The notes: generated by a model not told the origin, from the sequence alone. 64,000 nucleotides of DNA from Limnobacter sp. (GCA_029866125.1 JARWZZ010000015.1:248001-312000), one strand, 5' to 3'. Positions 43,746-52,841 are shown, counted from the first letter of the stretch. Translations and numbers: made by a program.

Positions 43746-45479
43746 ATGCCAAGCCCAGTCACGTCCAATCCACCTGAATATGGCTGGGTGCTGCCCAGTC
43801 AGCAAGAGTTTTGTGTTCAACTCACCGCTTGGCAAAACCAAGGCCGAGCCAGTGAATACCGGCGCTTGGCCTGCGCCCGAATTGAAGCCTGCTTTCTGGC
43901 GCAGACGCGTGGTCAACAGAGCCGACAAGACAGCGGCCACACGCTGGACTTGGGCGCCCTCCAGCTGCATGACCTACCCGACTGCATTGGCCTGCTAAGC
44001 ACACTGACACACCTGCGGCTTTGTGACAACTACTTGCGCGGGCTACCAGAATCGTTCAATGCACTCACACAACTGCACAGCCTGAACCTCAGCAACAACA
44101 GGCTGGGCGTTTTCCCACCAGCTATTGGTGGAATGACCCAACTTAAAACCCTGAATTTGGAAAAATGTGGCCTCGAACACATTCCAGACAGCATTCAACG
44201 CTGCAGCCAACTTCAACACATCAACTTGGACCACAACCAACTTCGCACACTGCCGCACAACATCATTTTGCTTCGCTCGCTGAGCAAACTGGAAATCAGG
44301 CGCAACCAATTGGTTGAGCTGCCGCACAGGCTTGGGGAATTGCATCAGCTTGAGGAGCTGAACGTTGCGCAAAATGAACTTCGCCACCTGCCTTTAACCT
44401 TGGGCAACCTGTCACGGCTGCGAAAACTGGACATCAGCTTCAACCCCATCGCCCAGCTTCCGCCCCATTTCAACCCACACACCCAACTGCAGGAATTCAG
44501 GGCCATTCAAAGCTTAATGAGTGCGCCCGCAGCCGCCAACCCACGGCAAAACACAGCCCTGCAGTGCCAACTGCTGGACCACATTCAGCATTTCAAGCAC
44601 CATGCCGGGCATCCCATCAGCGCAAGCCAAGCCCTAAGCTGGCAGCGGCTTTTGGCCACCATACCCAGTATTGAACAAAACAATCTTCGGGATTTTTTTC
44701 GTCATATCAGGGCCAGCCAAAGCTACAACACCCAACCCAGCAACCTCCTTAAACCCATCAACACCGTGCTGGACCGCATTCAGCAAGACCCGGGGTTCAT
44801 ACAAACCATTGCAGCCATCGCCAAAGAAAGCCTAGAGCATTGCGAAGACCGAACCACCCTCAGCCTTATACAAATGGTGGACGCAGCCCTTCACCATGAA
44901 GCACTGGCCATCGCAGGGAACATTGAACCCGACAACCCAACCCTGCAAAGGCTTGAACGCATCGGCATGCAACTGTTTAAGTCCAAAACGCTTCAAACCA
45001 TTGCAAAGGCCAAAATTACCAGCGAAGAAACAGAAGGCACCGAAATTATTCTCAAATACTGGGTCGCCCTCTCCACCCGGCTCAACCTGCCTTGCCCAAT
45101 CACATGGATGCGCTGGCCCAACCTTGCCCAAGGCGTTAGCCCTGACGATTTGCAACACGCCTTCAATACCGTCAACCAACAGGCTTCGGGAATTGAGTTT
45201 GCCAACTACCTGTGCACCTGGCCTGCTTGGCAGGCGGGTTTGCAACACTGCATGCCAGCGGAATTTCAAGCCCTTCAAAACCGGGTTGATGCACTCAAAG
45301 AGCAACTGCGCGACGAGTTGGACCAATTATTGGATCAACCACTGGATCAACCCAGCAGTCAAAACCTGATTGAACACACCCAACGTCTTCAGCACGCGTA
45401 TTTTCAGGTCGAACCACAAGTCTTTATGCCACTCACCCAAGCAGCATTGGCCTCAAACCGCATACAATCAGACGCTTGA
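43746..45479 (+). CDS. LRR-NEL E3 ubiquitin ligase; effector candidate
   Basis: 577 residues. A helical cap (QLTAWQNQGRASEYRRLACA, RIEACFLAQ) leads into about eight leucine-rich repeats at ~65-245 (LHSLNLSNNRLGVFP, LQHINLDHNQLRTLP, LRKLDISFNPIAQLP). The C-terminal ~300 residues are a NEL domain. AIAKESLEHCEDRTTLSLIQM places Cys366-Glu-Asp368-Arg369, identical to the CEDR of IpaH and SspH enzymes. Further matches are IILKYWVALSTRLNLPCPI (the aliphatic stretch before MRF/MRW), GVSPDDLQHAFNTV (IpaH has GVTANDL) and FANYLCTWPAWQAGLQ. Such ligases are injected into eukaryotic cells, where LRRs choose the substrate. The CEDR match is the strongest evidence in the window for a eukaryote-directed system. 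Confidence 0.85.
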   Translation: MPSPVTSNPPEYGWVLPSQQEFCVQLTAWQNQGRASEYRRLACARIEACFLAQTRGQQSRQDSGHTLDLGALQLHDLPDCIGLLSTLTHLRLCDNYLRGLPESFNALTQLHSLNLSNNRLGVFPPAIGGMTQLKTLNLEKCGLEHIPDSIQRCSQLQHINLDHNQLRTLPHNIILLRSLSKLEIRRNQLVELPHRLGELHQLEELNVAQNELRHLPLTLGNLSRLRKLDISFNPIAQLPPHFNPHTQLQEFRAIQSLMSAPAAANPRQNTALQCQLLDHIQHFKHHAGHPISASQALSWQRLLATIPSIEQNNLRDFFRHIRASQSYNTQPSNLLKPINTVLDRIQQDPGFIQTIAAIAKESLEHCEDRTTLSLIQMVDAALHHEALAIAGNIEPDNPTLQRLERIGMQLFKSKTLQTIAKAKITSEETEGTEIILKYWVALSTRLNLPCPITWMRWPNLAQGVSPDDLQHAFNTVNQQASGIEFANYLCTWPAWQAGLQHCMPAEFQALQNRVDALKEQLRDELDQLLDQPLDQPSSQNLIEHTQRLQHAYFQVEPQVFMPLTQAALASNRIQSDA

Positions 45480-45505
45480 ACTTGGCACATTGTAGGCATT
45501 AAAGA

Positions 45506-46528
45506 ATGGGTATTGAACGTTTGTACGAAGCCCCCGCAGTGGGCAGCCTCACCCCTGTTGCACCCGGCGTGCAATGGTTGCGCCTGCCACTGCCTTTCCA
45601 GCTGGACCACATCAACGTCTGGCTGCTGGAAGAAGAAGCCCACTACACCCTCGTAGACTGCGGCGCCAACCTGCCCGAAGTGGCCGCCATTTGGGACCAA
45701 CTGGCCAAAACCCTTTTCGCCACCAAGCCCCTCAAGCGCATTATCGTGACTCACGCCCACCCCGACCACATCGGCATGGCCGCCCCCCTCATGCGCATCC
45801 ACGGCACCAGCCTGCAAATGTCCATGTCCGAATACCTGTTTACCCGCGCCATGTGTGGGCATTTGGACGGGTTTGATGGCGTGACCGCTGGCCGCTTTAT
45901 GGCCAGCCACGGCTTGGTGGATGAGGCCGCCGAGGAAACCCTGCGCGCACGTGGCAAATTGTTCAGCAATTTGGTGCCCGAGCCCCCTTTGAGTTTTTTA
46001 CGCATGCAACATGGCGACGAAATACTGATCGCAGGCCGCATATGGCGTTGCCACGAAGGTTACGGCCACAGCACCGAGCACATCAGCCTAATTTGCGACG
46101 AACTCAAACTCATGATCAGCGGCGACATGCTGCTGCCCACCATCTCCACCAACGTCAGCGTGTACGGGCTAGAACCAGAGGCCAACCCCCTTCAACTTTT
46201 CCTTAAATCCGTCGAAAGCATGGCCACGCTGTCCGACGAACTGACCGTCCTGCCCTCCCACGGCGTACCCTTCAAAGGCGTACATGAACGTTGTGCCCAA
46301 CTGCTTCGCCACCATGAGCACCGGCTCAAGGAATTACTCGCAGCGTTGAAAGACGCCCCCATGTCTGCCGCACAAGCAGTGGGCGTGCTATTTCGCCGCA
46401 AAATGGACGGTCACCAAATGAGCTTCGCCTTGGGCGAGGCAGTGGCCCACCTTCACTACCTGTGGCGCAAAGGTTTGGTGGTGCGGACTCAAGAAAATGG
46501 CGTCTGGAAATTTCAGACCCCCCTTTAA
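45506..46528 (+). CDS. Metallo-beta-lactamase-fold hydrolase
   Basis: 340 residues, cytosolic. The metal motif is THAHPDHIGM (H-x-H-x-D-H), then the GHSTEHISLI histidine and SGDMLLPT aspartate, followed by a C-terminal winged-helix region that is common in the glyoxalase-II/lactonase-like MBL group (RRKMDGHQMSFALGEAVAHL). Enzymes of this type cleave thioesters, lactones or phosphoesters. It is close to a CobW GTPase and dksA. A GC-rich hairpin at 46540-46557 (CATCCCC/GGGGGTG) follows the stop without a T-run. Substrate unknown. Confidence 0.85.
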   Translation: MGIERLYEAPAVGSLTPVAPGVQWLRLPLPFQLDHINVWLLEEEAHYTLVDCGANLPEVAAIWDQLAKTLFATKPLKRIIVTHAHPDHIGMAAPLMRIHGTSLQMSMSEYLFTRAMCGHLDGFDGVTAGRFMASHGLVDEAAEETLRARGKLFSNLVPEPPLSFLRMQHGDEILIAGRIWRCHEGYGHSTEHISLICDELKLMISGDMLLPTISTNVSVYGLEPEANPLQLFLKSVESMATLSDELTVLPSHGVPFKGVHERCAQLLRHHEHRLKELLAALKDAPMSAAQAVGVLFRRKMDGHQMSFALGEAVAHLHYLWRKGLVVRTQENGVWKFQTPL

Positions 46529-46607
46529 AACCAGCCCACCATCCCCATCTGGGGGTGTTAGATGTTGAATCGCAAATACAGAATCGATTAAGGAATACTT
46601 CGTTATC

Positions 46608-47597
46608 ATGAGCAAGGCCCCCCACGAACTAATACCAGCTACCATACTGACCGGCTTTCTGGGCAGCGGCAAAACCACCCTGCTCAACCGCATTCTCAAA
46701 GAAAACCACGGCATGAAAATCGCCGTTATTGAGAACGAATTCGGCGAAGAAGGCGTTGATAACGACCTGTTGATGCAAAACGAGCAAGAAAGCATTGTTG
46801 AAATGAACAACGGCTGCCTGTGCTGCACCGTGCGTGGCGACTTGGTCCGCATTTTGGGCGACATGGCTGAACGCCGCGCCAAAGGCGAAATCAAATTCGA
46901 CCGCTTGGTGATTGAAACCACCGGCATGGCAGACCCAGGCCCAGTGGCCCAAACCTTTTTTGTAGACGACGTGGTTGCTGAAAACTACATTCTGGATGCA
47001 GTCATTACCGTGGTTGACGCCAAACACGGCATGCAGCAACTGGACGAACACCGCGAAATTCAGCAACAAGTGGGTTTTGCAGACAAAATTTTGCTGTCCA
47101 AAACCGATTTGTGCACCGAGGACGAAATAACCGCCCTGCGCCACCGGCTTGTACGCATGAATGCGCGGGCAGAAATGATGCTCAGCAAGCACGGCGAAGC
47201 CCCCATTGATAAACTGCTTGACGTGCGTGGGTTTAATTTGAACTCCATCCTGGACATCGCCCCCGATTTTCTGGATGAAGACAAACACACCCACAACGAC
47301 GAAATCCAGAGTTTTGTATTCAAAAGCACCAAGCCCTTTGACGGAGCCAAGTTTGAAGAATTCATGAGCTCCGTCACCCAAGTGTACGGGCCCGACATGC
47401 TGCGCTACAAAGGCATCTTGCTTGTTAAAGGCAACGACCGCAAAGCCTTGTTTCAAGGCGTGCACATGCTGATGGGCTTGGATTGGGGTCGCAAATGGGA
47501 CGCCAATGACAAAAAGGAAAGCAAGGTGGTATTCATCGGACGTAAACTGCCCAAGGACTTCATCATCAAAGGCTTGGAGCTTTGCTTGGCACGCTGA
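46608..47597 (+). CDS. CobW/COG0523-family GTP-dependent metallochaperone
   Basis: 329 residues. Walker A GFLGSGKTTLLN at the start, the metal-binding NNGCLCCTV (C-x-C-C), Walker B-like ETTGMADPGPVAQT, and guanine-specificity SKTDL define the COG0523 GTPase family. Members deliver zinc, cobalt or iron to client proteins. The C-terminal CobW_C domain (IQSFVFKSTKPFDG) is present. It lies 109 bases ahead of dksA, an association seen in zinc-starvation regulons, but no clear Zur box is visible before either gene. Confidence 0.92.
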   Translation: MSKAPHELIPATILTGFLGSGKTTLLNRILKENHGMKIAVIENEFGEEGVDNDLLMQNEQESIVEMNNGCLCCTVRGDLVRILGDMAERRAKGEIKFDRLVIETTGMADPGPVAQTFFVDDVVAENYILDAVITVVDAKHGMQQLDEHREIQQQVGFADKILLSKTDLCTEDEITALRHRLVRMNARAEMMLSKHGEAPIDKLLDVRGFNLNSILDIAPDFLDEDKHTHNDEIQSFVFKSTKPFDGAKFEEFMSSVTQVYGPDMLRYKGILLVKGNDRKALFQGVHMLMGLDWGRKWDANDKKESKVVFIGRKLPKDFIIKGLELCLAR

Positions 47598-47705
47598 TTT
47601 ATGATTTCACGAAATACTGGTATATAGTGAGGCAAATAAGTTAGGCCAACGCATTTATACCTAATATTTACACACAAAATACAGAAACCAAAAGAGGCTC
47701 TGAAC

Positions 47706-48131
47706 ATGACTACAGCAAAGACGCCCATCATCACAGAAGCAGAATTGTTGGCGATGCCCGAAGACGACTACATGAACGCAGTTCAGTTGGCTTTTTTCCG
47801 GGTTCGCCTTCAAGAGTTGGAAAAGGAAATCCTAGCCAATGCTGGCGAGACGACCGAACACCTGCGTGAAACTGTGGTGGTGCCAGACCCAGCCGACCGG
47901 GCCACGATTGAAGAGGAACACGCACTCGAACTGCGTACCCGCGACCGTGAGCGCAAGCTACTCAAGAAAGTGCAGCAATCACTCCAGAAAATCGACAACG
48001 GCGAATACGGCTGGTGCGAAGAGACAGGCGACCCGATTGGATTGGCTCGCCTGCTTGCCCGCCCCACTGCATTCCTCTCGCTTGAAGCCCAGCAGCGGCG
48101 CGAACTCAAGCAGAAGATGTTTGGTGACTAA
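47706..48131 (+). CDS. dksA: RNA polymerase-binding factor DksA (single-Cys type)
   Basis: 141 residues. DksA binds the RNA polymerase secondary channel and, with ppGpp, adjusts transcription during starvation. The coiled coil (LQELEKEILANAGETTEHL, HALELRTRDRERKLLKKV) carries the acidic tip VVPDPADRATIEEE, and the C-terminal globule is YGWCEETGDPIGLARLLARP. Only the first of the four zinc-ligand cysteines of E. coli DksA remains, as is common in alpha- and betaproteobacterial DksA, so folding should not need zinc. A likely extended -10 promoter (TGGTATATA, 47618-47626) and a terminator frame the gene, so it is probably transcribed alone. Confidence 0.92.
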   Translation: MTTAKTPIITEAELLAMPEDDYMNAVQLAFFRVRLQELEKEILANAGETTEHLRETVVVPDPADRATIEEEHALELRTRDRERKLLKKVQQSLQKIDNGEYGWCEETGDPIGLARLLARPTAFLSLEAQQRRELKQKMFGD

Positions 48132-48196
48132 TTTGTTAGTAACTAACTGCCTAGCAACTAAATAACACACTGTAAAGTTGTTACGTAGATCCTTCG

Positions 48197-48248
48197 AATC
48201 CCGGCCACACTTCTGCTAAGTCATCAGCGGAGTATGGTCGGGATTTTT
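48197..48248 (+). terminator. Rho-independent terminator after dksA
   Basis: Inverted repeat AATCCCGGCCA (48197-48207) / TGGTCGGGATT (48235-48245), 11 bp with one G-T pair, followed by a short T-run. It lies 66 bases past the dksA stop. Confidence 0.75.
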
Positions 48249-48475
48249 GCATTTGTATCGCGCAAACCCTTCACAATTCCTTATTGTCACAAAAAAATAA
48301 TCCTTATATTTCTCATAGCTTTGCAATCTCGCGCACATTCTATTTTATGTATTCCAACCATGTCGTAATCACTTTGCTGATTGCGCTGGCCTCTCCATGT
48401 CTGTTTTTATTACGAACGCAGCAAAGATTGCGTTCAGTAAAAAGCGTAGTAAATACCTAAACGACGGAGAAAAAA
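48249..48475. other. AT-rich leader of the repeat-protein gene
   Basis: Together with the dksA terminator, this fills the 344 bases between dksA and the next gene. It is AT-rich and ends in AACGACGGAG, giving a GGAG ribosome site nine or so bases before ATG 48476. A long untranslated leader or distant promoter is likely. No ORF of note. Confidence 0.4.
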
Positions 48476-49225
48476 ATGATTCCACAAGAAGTAAAGAACG
48501 GTCTGAATCAAATCCCAGTATTGGGCGATGTGTTAACAGCGTTGCTGGCGCAAATCCCCACGGACCTTCCAGCAAACCCCATCACCACACAAGAAGTACC
48601 CTCACTGCCCACCTCCCCCGAAGCTGCACAAGCCGCTATTCAGTCCGCGATTGAAGACGGCATTGCCCAGCTGACAGGCGCAGCAGGTGGCAACGGCCTG
48701 CCCACATCACCCGAAGCCGCTCAAGAAGCCATTCAGGCAGCAATTGAAGACGGGATTGCCCAACTGACAGGTGCAGCAGGCGGTAACGGCCTGCCAACTT
48801 CACCAGAAGCCGCGCAAGAAGCCATTCAATCTGCGATTGAAGACGGCATTGCTCAACTGACAGGCGCAGCAGGTGGTAGCGGCTTGCCCACATCACCAGA
48901 AGCCATTCAAGCAGCCATCGAAGGCGGTATTGCACAACTGACAGGCGCAGCCGGTGGCAGTGGCTTGCCCACATCACCCGAAGCCATTCAGGCGGCAATT
49001 GAAGACGGTATTGGCCAATTGACTGACGCTTTGGGTAGCTTGGGCGGCTTGGGTGGTGGCTTAGGCGGCGGTGCGCCAGAACTGCCAGCATCACCCGTCT
49101 CTTTCGAAGACGGCACACTCAGCATCACACTGGCTGACCCCACAGGCACAATCCCATTGTCAGCCTCAGCCTCTGTGTCCGGTTTGGCAGCCCCTGAAGG
49201 TTTGCCAATTCCATTCCCAGTGTAA
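48476..49225 (+). CDS. Tandem-repeat protein of unknown function
   Basis: 249 residues. A 43-residue head (IPQEVKNGLNQIPVLGDVL) is followed by five tandem units at residues ~44-190. Units 1-3 are 31 residues (LPTSPEAAQ, then AAIEDGIAQLTGAAGGNG), units 4-5 have lost four residues. Each should form an amphipathic helix with a Gly-rich turn. A Gly linker (GGLGGGLGGG) and a beta-type end (SFEDGTLSITLADPTG) complete it. There is no signal peptide and no cysteine, and the composition is extreme in Ala, Gly and Ile. No family recognised; it could be a structural, surface or granule-associated (phasin-like) protein. It is monocistronic, with its own strong terminator. Confidence 0.7.
   Translation: MIPQEVKNGLNQIPVLGDVLTALLAQIPTDLPANPITTQEVPSLPTSPEAAQAAIQSAIEDGIAQLTGAAGGNGLPTSPEAAQEAIQAAIEDGIAQLTGAAGGNGLPTSPEAAQEAIQSAIEDGIAQLTGAAGGSGLPTSPEAIQAAIEGGIAQLTGAAGGSGLPTSPEAIQAAIEDGIGQLTDALGSLGGLGGGLGGGAPELPASPVSFEDGTLSITLADPTGTIPLSASASVSGLAAPEGLPIPFPV
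48605..49045 (+). repeat. Five coding tandem repeats (3 x 93 bp, 2 x 81 bp)
   Basis: Direct repeats beginning ctgcccacctcc / ctgcccacatca / ctgccaacttca. Units 1-3 are 93 bases and units 4-5 are 81, having lost the same 12 bases (a QEAA-type segment). High identity between units suggests recent expansion and possible length variation between strains. Confidence 0.9.
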
Positions 49226-49267
49226 ACAACCTCGCAATGGCGGTTTAAGCCAAGCGAAGTAGAAATG

Positions 49268-49297
49268 AAAAAGCCCTCAAAAATGGAGGGCTTTTTT
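49268..49297 (+). terminator. Rho-independent terminator after the repeat protein
   Basis: Perfect stem AAAAAGCCCTC (49268-49278) / GAGGGCTTTTT (49286-49296) with a 7-base loop and T-run, 42 bases after the stop. The flanking A and T runs make it bidirectional, so it can also end the convergent rsmI transcript. Confidence 0.92.
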
Positions 49298-49319
49298 ATA
49301 CAAGGTCTTGTGGCGGACA

Positions 49320-50246
49320 TCAGCTCTTAGGAATATCCACCTCGCTGTCATCCAACACCCCCTTGTCCTTCAACTCCAACACCCGCGCATACACCTGATT
49401 CTTAGGCAAACCGGTTACCTGCGTCACCATTTTCACCACCGACTTCGAAGGCAATTCCTCCAGCAAAGCCACAATCCACGCGTCCAGCGAGGTATTCGCT
49501 TGCATCTCGCCCTCGGTCTGCACCACAACTGGCTTGCCTTCAATCACCAAAGCCCACTCGCCCCGGTCCGCATTTGCATCGCCTGCCACCTGTTCAGCCA
49601 CCTGGGCAGTGCTTCCCCGGTAAAAAGTTTCAAACTGCTTGGTCAATTCACGGCCAGCACAAATCGCCCTTTCGCCCAAATTCAGGGTCAGCAGCTCATC
49701 CATCAACTGCCTTATTCTGTGGGGGGCTTCAAACAACACCTGAGGCTCGGCACAGTCCAAAAACCGCTTCAAGCCGTCAAGGCGGTCACGCCCCTTGGCA
49801 GGCAAAAAGCCCCTAAAAGTAAAAGCCCCATCCACCAACCCACTGGCAGCCACCACCGCCAACACACTGCTTGCACCGGGCAACGGCACCACTGTAAATC
49901 CCGCCGCCGCCACGCGTCGCACCACCACTGCGCCTGGGTCAGACACTGCTGGGGTGCCTGCATCGCTGACCAAAGCAATCGACTCCCCGCGCTCCAAACA
50001 CGCCAAAATACCTTCGGCACTTTGCTTTTCGTTGTGCGCATGGTGGGCCATCAAAGGCTTTCGAATACCCAGCTTTTCCAATAAGCGCCCCGTGTTGCGC
50101 GTGTCCTCTGCTGCAATCCGGTCGACCGACATCAAAACTTGCCGTGCGCGGGGGGTCATATCACCCAAATTGCCTATGGGGGTTGCCACTACATAGAGTG
50201 AAGGCACAGCACTTACTTGAAAATCTCCAGAATCAGAATCCTGCAT
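49320..50246 (-). CDS. rsmI: RsmI, 16S rRNA C1402 2'-O-methyltransferase
   Basis: 308 residues when started at ATG 50246; the longer open frame to 50429 lacks family similarity. The tetrapyrrole-methylase-type fold shows LYVVATPIGNLGDMTPRA at the start, AAEDTRNTGRLLEKLG, SDAGTPAVSDPGA and FRGFLPAKGRDR. The enzyme uses S-adenosylmethionine to 2'-O-methylate C1402 in the ribosomal decoding centre. Divergent from yraN, its usual neighbour, with overlapping 5' ends. Confidence 0.93.
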   Translation of the reverse strand: MQDSDSGDFQVSAVPSLYVVATPIGNLGDMTPRARQVLMSVDRIAAEDTRNTGRLLEKLGIRKPLMAHHAHNEKQSAEGILACLERGESIALVSDAGTPAVSDPGAVVVRRVAAAGFTVVPLPGASSVLAVVAASGLVDGAFTFRGFLPAKGRDRLDGLKRFLDCAEPQVLFEAPHRIRQLMDELLTLNLGERAICAGRELTKQFETFYRGSTAQVAEQVAGDANADRGEWALVIEGKPVVVQTEGEMQANTSLDAWIVALLEELPSKSVVKMVTQVTGLPKNQVYARVLELKDKGVLDDSEVDIPKS

Positions 50247-50850
50247 GGCGTACATCACAATGAGTTCAATGCCTGAATTGTCGGCCATTCCGTGGGCCGT
50301 GCGCAAACAACGCAACAAAAGGCCCCATTTACCTTGGGCTAAGTCGGGTAAGGAGTCGGGAAGTGAGTCTGCGAATAACGCCTCAGGCAATACAGACTCC
50401 GGCAATACCAAGCCACAATCGCCCGGCAATGCTCAACCCGAAGCCAACGCAGAAGCCGTAGCCACCCGCAAAGCACTGGGGCAATCGGCAGAGCGTGCCG
50501 CAAGGCTAAAACTTGAAAGCCACGGGCTGGTGTGGGTCTGCAGCAATTTCCGCTGCAAAGTCGGCGAGATCGACCTCATCATGCGTGACGGCGACCAAGC
50601 CGTGGTGGTGGAAGTGCGCACACGCACCAATGCCCGCCATGGCACTGCGCTAGAAAGCATTGGCCATCACAAACAGCGCAAAATCAGCAAAGCCGCCTTG
50701 TATTGGTGGACCACTCTGGGTCAACGGCATTTCACCGGTATGCGTTTTGATGCAGTGGGGATGGATCCGTTAAGCACGGACAATTCACCCAATGAAAACA
50801 CCAGCGCCAGTCACATGACCTGGGTGAAGAATGCGTGGATGTTGGACTAA
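50245..50850 (+). CDS. yraN: YraN / UPF0102 endonuclease-like protein
   Basis: 201 residues from ATG 50245; internal ATGs at 50260 or 50269 are also possible, and the family itself is ~120 residues, so the first ~75 residues are an extension rich in Asn, Ser and Gly. The conserved part begins near GQSAERAARLKLESHGL and includes CKVGEIDLIMRDGDQAVVVEVRTR, a PD-(D/E)XK-like nuclease core (E-x-D...E-V-R). Function is poorly known; it is thought to be involved in DNA processing. The start overlaps that of rsmI on the other strand, so regulation may be linked. Confidence 0.85.
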   Translation: MAYITMSSMPELSAIPWAVRKQRNKRPHLPWAKSGKESGSESANNASGNTDSGNTKPQSPGNAQPEANAEAVATRKALGQSAERAARLKLESHGLVWVCSNFRCKVGEIDLIMRDGDQAVVVEVRTRTNARHGTALESIGHHKQRKISKAALYWWTTLGQRHFTGMRFDAVGMDPLSTDNSPNENTSASHMTWVKNAWMLD

Positions 50851-50910
50851 ACTCGCATCACTCTCCCTGAGGCGAATACCTCACCTATAATGGGGGTGTC
50901 AATTTCCTAG

Positions 50911-51543
<633 letters not shown>

Positions 51544-51618
51544 TCCAGAACCCCTCGAGAACTTATACCTGCAAACGTAATCCAACAACATGTTCTACTT
51601 TTACATAGCGTTTAATCA

Positions 51619-52299
51619 ATGAACTTCATTTCAAGCAAAACTTTATTCAGCAAAACCCTTTTGGTCGCAGCACTGTCAGCCAGTGTTGCAACGCCATTGC
51701 TCAGCGGCTGCATCGTGGCGGGCGCAGCAGCACTCACCACAGGCACCATGGCAGCAGCAGACCGCCGCACCTTGGGCACTCAAGTTGAAGACCGCAGCAT
51801 CCAGCTTAAAGCCACATCCGGTATTCGTGAAAAAGTGGGCAGCGCAGTCAACATCAACGCCACCGTGTACAGCCGCCAAGTGTTGCTGACCGGTCAAGCC
51901 CCCGATGCAGAAACCCGCCGCGCCGCTGAACTGGTTGTAGCCAACATTACCAATGTACGCACCATCATCAACGAAGTGGAAGTTGCCGACGGCGCCACCT
52001 TGTCAGTCAAGTCCAATGACGCGCTGATTACCACCAAAGTCAAAGCCAGCCTCCTGGACGCACGCGACGTGTATGCAAACTCGGTCAAAGTCACCACCGA
52101 AAACGGCGTGGTGTATTTGATGGGCATCCTGACTGAGCGGGAAGCGAACCGGGTTGCGGACATTGCGTCCTACGTCAACGGTGTGACCAAGGTGGTTAAA
52201 GTCTTGGACATCATCACTGAGGACGAATTGGCCAAAATGAAAATGACGCCATCCAACGGCGTTGAAAACCAAATTGGCACGCCCAGCCAGTCCAAATAA
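51619..52299 (+). CDS. dolP: BON-domain outer-membrane lipoprotein DolP (YraP)
   Basis: 226 residues. A lipoprotein signal ends in LLSGCIVAG (lipobox Cys at residue ~31). Two BON domains follow (~70-140 and ~145-210), with the LTGQAPDAETRRAAELVVA and LMGILTEREANRVADIASYV blocks. DolP supports outer-membrane integrity and the BAM complex at phospholipid-rich sites. Location after yraN and the SIS gene matches the conserved cluster. The C-terminal ~20 residues are not conserved. Confidence 0.9.
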   Translation: MNFISSKTLFSKTLLVAALSASVATPLLSGCIVAGAAALTTGTMAAADRRTLGTQVEDRSIQLKATSGIREKVGSAVNINATVYSRQVLLTGQAPDAETRRAAELVVANITNVRTIINEVEVADGATLSVKSNDALITTKVKASLLDARDVYANSVKVTTENGVVYLMGILTEREANRVADIASYVNGVTKVVKVLDIITEDELAKMKMTPSNGVENQIGTPSQSK

Positions 52300-52334
52300 T
52301 CACAGCAAATTCATTCATACAGGTCAGGTGCGTT

Positions 52335-52841
52335 ATGTTGCTGAGTAAGCCCATCAAAACTTGGACATCAAGCCCCCTGCGTCTTGTCCAATTGCTTGCG
52401 CTGGTCGGGCTTGTGCAGGGCTGCTTTGGGGACAAAGCGCCTGCCGTGTCCTTCCAAACCATCAAAGGCCAAGTGATTCAGCCCGCTGATTATCAAGGCC
52501 AAGTGATGTTGGTGAATTTTTGGGCCACCAGCTGCACCACCTGTGTGAAGGAAATGCCTGCCATTGTTGAGACTTACAACAAGTACAAAGACAAAGGCTT
52601 TCGAACCGTGGCAGTGGCCATGAGTTACGACCGGCCTGATTACGTGCTGAGTTTTGCCGAAAGCCGCCAACTCCCATTTGATGTGGCCTTAGACCTTCAA
52701 GGCGATGTGGCCAAAGCCTACAAGCAGGTGAAAGTGACTCCAACCACTTATTTGGTGGACAAGAAAGGGAACATCATCAAAACCTACGTGGGCGAGCCCG
52801 ACTTCACAGCCATGCACGCACTGATTGAAAAAAATCTGTGA
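52335..52841 (+). CDS. TlpA/ResA-type thioredoxin lipoprotein
   Basis: 168 residues. Signal LLALVGLVQGCFG with a lipobox-like Cys, so probably anchored to the outer face of the inner membrane. The thioredoxin fold carries WATSCTTCVKEMP (C-x-x-C) and cis-Pro in VTPTTYLVDK. TlpA/ResA proteins reduce disulfides outside the cytoplasm, for example in cytochrome c maturation. It follows dolP with a 35-base gap and may share its transcript. Confidence 0.88.
   Translation: MLLSKPIKTWTSSPLRLVQLLALVGLVQGCFGDKAPAVSFQTIKGQVIQPADYQGQVMLVNFWATSCTTCVKEMPAIVETYNKYKDKGFRTVAVAMSYDRPDYVLSFAESRQLPFDVALDLQGDVAKAYKQVKVTPTTYLVDKKGNIIKTYVGEPDFTAMHALIEKNL

Noticed and set aside
46540-46557. CATCCCC/GGGGGTG hairpin between the MBL gene and the CobW-type gene
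   Set aside because: Seven base pairs with one wobble and no T-run; not supported as a terminator.
46629-47465. 278-residue frame antisense to the CobW-type gene
   Set aside because: His/Val/Phe-rich shadow with no domain; opposite strand has clear Walker and CLCC motifs.
48137-48149. GTTAG-TAA-CTAAC dyad right after dksA
   Set aside because: Five-base arms without a T-run; the stronger terminator lies downstream at 48197.
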